Assembly: GCA_049647245.1 (NCBI GenBank)
Contig: JBARXH010000072.1
Coordinates: forward strand, 1 to 7,499
Reading direction: 5' to 3'
Length of the DNA: 7,499 nt
Source of the DNA: Litorimonas sp049647245
Lineage (GTDB): Bacteria > Pseudomonadota > Alphaproteobacteria > Caulobacterales > Maricaulaceae
Shown: positions 4,789-7,499 of the stretch, piece after piece
Numbering within the stretch: position 1 is the stretch's first letter
Layout of the letters: every line of letters starts with the position of its first letter
The notes under the pieces: model-generated
The model's database searches: none
What the model was told of the DNA's origin: nothing
The model's input: the letters and a program-made list of their open reading frames with translations, nothing else
Program-made: the position numbers and the translations under genes

Positions 4789-5979
4789 ATGCTCAAACAG
4801 CCCCAAATCCTCGACATCGACGCCCCGCGCGTGCTGGTCGTCGAGGATTCCGTCAGTATGCGCACACTGATCTGCCGGGCCCTAGAAGCCGATGGCATGA
4901 GGGTCGTCGGCGCCGTCGCAACGGCCTATGACGCCGAAGCGATCTTCGATGAGGCCCGCCCGGACGCCGTCACGCTCGACATCGAGATACCGGGAATGAA
5001 CGGGCTGGACTATCTGGACGTGATCATGGCGCGCCGCCCGCTGCCCGTGGTGATGTTCTCGACCCTGACTTCCAAGGGCGCGGCCAAGAGCATCGAGGCC
5101 CTGGCCGCCGGTGCGTTCACCTGCATCGGAAAGCCGACCGCAAAAACGCGCAGTGCCGTTCTCGCCGAACTGGTGTCGACGGTCCGCGCGGCCGTGGCGT
5201 CGAGCTGCGTTCCCGGTGGGCAGGCCCGCAAAGTCCTGCAATCCATCGACAAGAGCAAACCCGTCGAGGCCCCGGTCTTCCGGCGTCTCGTCACGATCGG
5301 TGCGGAAACCGGCGGGGTGGAAGCCCTGATCCGCATCCTGGCGGACTTCCCCGAACACTGCCCGCCGACGCTGGTGGCACAGAAGCTCGAGCCGACCTTC
5401 CTGAAAGCGCTGGTCGCGAAACTCGACACGGCCATGCGCCCGACGGTCAAGATCGCGGAAGCGGGCGAGACCCCCCGGTCCGGTCATGTCTATTTCTCGC
5501 CGGCAGACCATCGCCACCTCGTCCTGTGCGGCGACAGACTTGCCTTCGACGACGCTGGCGACAGCGCAGCGCAGCACGGTGTCGATGCACTCTTCAGCAG
5601 TGTCGCGACCTCCGTCGGTGCGCGGTCGGTCGGGGTCCAGCTGACGGGCAAGGGCACGGACGGGGCGGCTGGATTGCTGGCACTCAAGAAGTCCGGGGCC
5701 GTCACGCTGGGACAGTCCGAGGACACATGCGCCGTCTACCAGATGCCGCAGGCCGCGAAATTCTCTGGCGCGGTGGACCGCGAAGTGCCGTTACCGCGCA
5801 TCGCCAAGGCCCTGCTGCGCGCAGCCACGCAGCCGGCACAGGCCAAGCCAGTGCCCGTGGTCGAACTTGATGTTCGCACCCCTGTTTCCGTGGTCGGACC
5901 TGAACCGCAGCCGGAGGCGCTGAGCCCCGGCTTGAGCCTGGCCGAGCAATTCAGCCCAGCCCTCCGCGCCATCCGTTAG
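4789..5979 (+). CDS. CheB-like response regulator with intact receiver and degenerate methylesterase domain
   Basis: CheB is normally a phosphorylation-activated cytoplasmic enzyme that removes methyl groups from, and deamidates, chemoreceptors. This 396-residue protein has the same two domains. The receiver (about 13-130) looks functional: acidic pair Glu19-Asp20 in VVEDS, phosphoacceptor Asp64 in LDIEIPGMNG, Ser91 in VVMFS and Lys115 in IGKPT. The CheB C-terminal domain (about 165-343) is recognisable by HVYFSPADHRHL, GVDALFSS and LTGKGTDGAAGLLALKKSG. However, the nucleophile motif GASTGG reads GAETGG (Glu173 for Ser), the catalytic His of QHM is Lys199 (AQKLEP), and the Met of TGMG is Lys288; only the Asp of the triad, Asp291, remains. 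The frame is intact, so this looks like a maintained pseudoenzyme. A Pro-rich tail (345-396) follows. The start may instead be the TTG at 4783, which has AGG eight bases upstream. No other chemotaxis gene is nearby. Domains are secure; loss of activity is inferred; function unknown. Confidence 0.88.
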   Translation: MLKQPQILDIDAPRVLVVEDSVSMRTLICRALEADGMRVVGAVATAYDAEAIFDEARPDAVTLDIEIPGMNGLDYLDVIMARRPLPVVMFSTLTSKGAAKSIEALAAGAFTCIGKPTAKTRSAVLAELVSTVRAAVASSCVPGGQARKVLQSIDKSKPVEAPVFRRLVTIGAETGGVEALIRILADFPEHCPPTLVAQKLEPTFLKALVAKLDTAMRPTVKIAEAGETPRSGHVYFSPADHRHLVLCGDRLAFDDAGDSAAQHGVDALFSSVATSVGARSVGVQLTGKGTDGAAGLLALKKSGAVTLGQSEDTCAVYQMPQAAKFSGAVDREVPLPRIAKALLRAATQPAQAKPVPVVELDVRTPVSVVGPEPQPEALSPGLSLAEQFSPALRAIR

Positions 5980-5985
5980 AGGGGG

Positions 5986-7499
5986 CTAGATCCGCCGCAA
6001 GCGGAGCGAGTCGTTCTCCGGCAGTATGTCGAAACGCGCCCTGGACGCGGCGACATAATCCCGGCTCAGAACCGTATCCACGGCCACGAACTCGGCCTGC
6101 GCGCGGTCTTTCGTCAGATGCAGGTCGATATAGCCCTTGCCGTCCGGGTCATGGTGCGTGACTTGCGGGTTGCGTTCGCGCAACAGGCGCGAATAGGTCG
6201 CCCCTTCCGGACCGAAATAGGTCGAGGCCCCAGGCGAAGTCACCGCATTCGTGCCCAGCTCGACGCCCATGCGGCGGCCGTCCCGGTCGCGCAGCTCGTT
6301 GGCCCACCATTCATGCGTGTCGCCGGTCAGCACGATTAGATCCGTCGCGCCCGTCTCCCGCAACAGGCCGTAGAATCGTTCCCGCGCGGCCGGGTAGCCG
6401 TCCCACGCATCCGTGTTGAGCGGGATGTCCAGCGTGGACAGGGCGATGAAGTCCATGATGGGTGGGAAGACCTTCTCGATCTCCGCGATCGCCGGGGAGG
6501 CCGCGATGGGCGACAGGTCCGGCGCGGTGACTTCCGCCATGATGATCTGGTTGGCGACGACCCGCCAGCGCGTGCCGGTCGCGACAGATTCCCGCAACGT
6601 ATCTCCCAGGCGGTCCAGCTGCGCGCGGCCCAGCAGTTCGCGACGCTCGTCGACCAGGTCCACCGTCTTGAACTGCGCCAGCCCTTCGGGCGTCGCCAGG
6701 GTCGGCCCGATCTGCGCGTAGTCGAGCTGTTCGGACCGCGCCATCAGACGCGTCTCCAGCGTCGCGAGGCTCAGCAGGTCGCCCCACTGATAGTCACGCA
6801 GCAGAGCTTCCGCGCGCTCTCCGGGGGCGGGATCGCGCACGGGCATCCATTCGTAATAGGCGCGCAGGGCGGCGGAGCGGCGCTCGTCCCAGTCGCCCTC
6901 GGACAGGTCGTGGTTCTCCGCGCCGCCTTCCCAGCTGTTGTTGGTGGTTTCGTGATCGTCCCAGATGGGGATCAGCGGGTGGGCGGCGTGCAAGGCCTGG
7001 CTGCCGGGGTCGGATTTGTACTGGGCGTGGCGCGCGCGGTAATCGGACAGGCTGACGATCTCCTTGTCCGGCACGTGTTCCCGGCCCAGCCGTTTGGATA
7101 CCTCGCCGCCATAGCCGGCCGTGGAATATTCGTAGATGTAGTCGCCCAGATGGATCACCGCGTCGATGTCGTCGCGCCGGGCGATGGCGTCATAGACGTT
7201 GAAATGACCGAAAGCATAGTTGGAACAGGACACGGCGGCGAAGCGCGCGCTTTCCACGGTACCGCGCGGCAGGGTCCGGCTTCGGCCGGCCGGAGACCGG
7301 GCGTCGTCCGTGCGGAACCGGTAATGGTAGCGGCGGCCCGGCTGCAATCCGGTCACGACGGCCTTGGCCGTCCAGTCGCGGGTCGCCGCCGTCTGCACCG
7401 TGCCCGAGGCGACGATGTCCTCGAAAGCCGCGTCCGTCGCGATGTCGTACATCAGCTCCGCCGGCCCGCGCGTGCCTTCGCTTGGCGTGACGCGGGTCC
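5986..7499 (-). CDS. phoD: PhoD-family alkaline phosphatase/phosphodiesterase, N terminus cut by the window edge
   Basis: PhoD enzymes release phosphate from phosphomono- and diesters outside the cytoplasm, usually after Tat export with a metal centre of Fe and Ca. The frame stays open to the window edge: residues TRVTPSEGTRAGPAEL precede the Met at 7452 and belong to the PhoD N-terminal domain, so that Met is internal. Counting from it, the metallophosphatase core shows VSCSNYAFGHFN (74-85), VIHLGDYIYEY (99-109), PIWDDHETTNN (162-172), VLTGDTHEWWANEL (374-387) and GTNAVTSPG (400-408). These are the conserved PhoD metal and active-site segments in the usual order, and the C terminus is complete. 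About 40-70 residues, including any Tat signal, lie beyond the edge. The gene is convergent with the CheB-like gene, with six bases between the two stops. The family is secure; the symbol reflects the family, and a lipid or nucleotide phosphodiester substrate cannot be excluded. Confidence 0.93.
   Translation of the reverse strand, partial: TRVTPSEGTRGPAELMYDIATDAAFEDIVASGTVQTAATRDWTAKAVVTGLQPGRRYHYRFRTDDARSPAGRSRTLPRGTVESARFAAVSCSNYAFGHFNVYDAIARRDDIDAVIHLGDYIYEYSTAGYGGEVSKRLGREHVPDKEIVSLSDYRARHAQYKSDPGSQALHAAHPLIPIWDDHETTNNSWEGGAENHDLSEGDWDERRSAALRAYYEWMPVRDPAPGERAEALLRDYQWGDLLSLATLETRLMARSEQLDYAQIGPTLATPEGLAQFKTVDLVDERRELLGRAQLDRLGDTLRESVATGTRWRVVANQIIMAEVTAPDLSPIAASPAIAEIEKVFPPIMDFIALSTLDIPLNTDAWDGYPAARERFYGLLRETGATDLIVLTGDTHEWWANELRDRDGRRMGVELGTNAVTSPGASTYFGPEGATYSRLLRERNPQVTHHDPDGKGYIDLHLTKDRAQAEFVAVDTVLSRDYVAASRARFDILPENDSLRLRRI

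Noticed and set aside
4882..5577. Minus-strand open frame of 231 codons opposite the CheB-like gene
   Set aside because: Its translation is Arg/Gly/His-rich and low in information, as expected of an antisense shadow, while the plus strand has clear receiver and CheB motifs.
4789..5979. Explaining the lost CheB catalytic residues by a frameshift or sequencing error
   Set aside because: The frame runs unbroken from receiver to the end of the CheB domain with family motifs on both sides of each changed residue, and the three changes are separate in-frame codons.
1..7499. tRNA or rRNA genes, CRISPR arrays, insertion sequences, phage or toxin-antitoxin genes
   Set aside because: Nothing resembling these was seen by eye on either strand; the genes are closely packed with gaps of at most 123 bp.

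Overview
The window is GC-rich, tightly packed bacterial DNA with GC-biased third codon positions. The gene content (a large TonB-dependent outer-membrane receptor, a PhoD-type phosphatase, a CheB-like response regulator, and an Lrp regulator divergent from methionine gamma-lyase) suggests a Gram-negative alphaproteobacterium, perhaps of the Caulobacterales/Maricaulales/Hyphomonadales type. That assignment is inferred from protein style only; no rRNA or other taxonomic marker is present.

Layout, left to right. (1) Positions 1-369, minus: the N-terminal part of fmt (methionyl-tRNA formyltransferase), running off the left edge. (2) 466-1692, minus: methionine gamma-lyase (mdeA/megL type), 96 bp upstream of fmt and in the same direction. 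(3) 1789-2247, plus: an Lrp/AsnC regulator divergent from the lyase, the same arrangement as mdeR-mdeA in Pseudomonas putida. (4) 2371-4719, plus: a complete TonB-dependent receptor of 782 residues, preceded by a 123-bp gap with two perfect inverted repeats and three CTGTC repeats. (5) 4789-5979, plus: a two-domain CheB-type protein with an intact phosphorylatable receiver but a methylesterase domain that has lost the catalytic Ser and His. (6) 5986-7499, minus: a PhoD-family alkaline phosphatase/phosphodiesterase, convergent with the CheB-like gene and running off the right edge at its N terminus.

How the genes may work together. The left half is a methionine-catabolism unit: the Lrp-type protein probably senses an amino acid (methionine by analogy with MdeR) and controls the lyase, which makes methanethiol, 2-oxobutyrate and ammonia. 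fmt sits in line with the lyase and could be co-transcribed. The right half may relate to nutrient scavenging (outer-membrane uptake, extracytoplasmic phosphatase), with weak CTGTC repeats hinting at Pho-type control; this link is speculative. The most unusual item is the CheB-like protein, which looks like a catalytically dead methylesterase kept under a live receiver, with no other chemotaxis gene in view.

No RNA genes, insertion sequences, CRISPR arrays or phage genes were seen. No gap between genes exceeds 125 bp.
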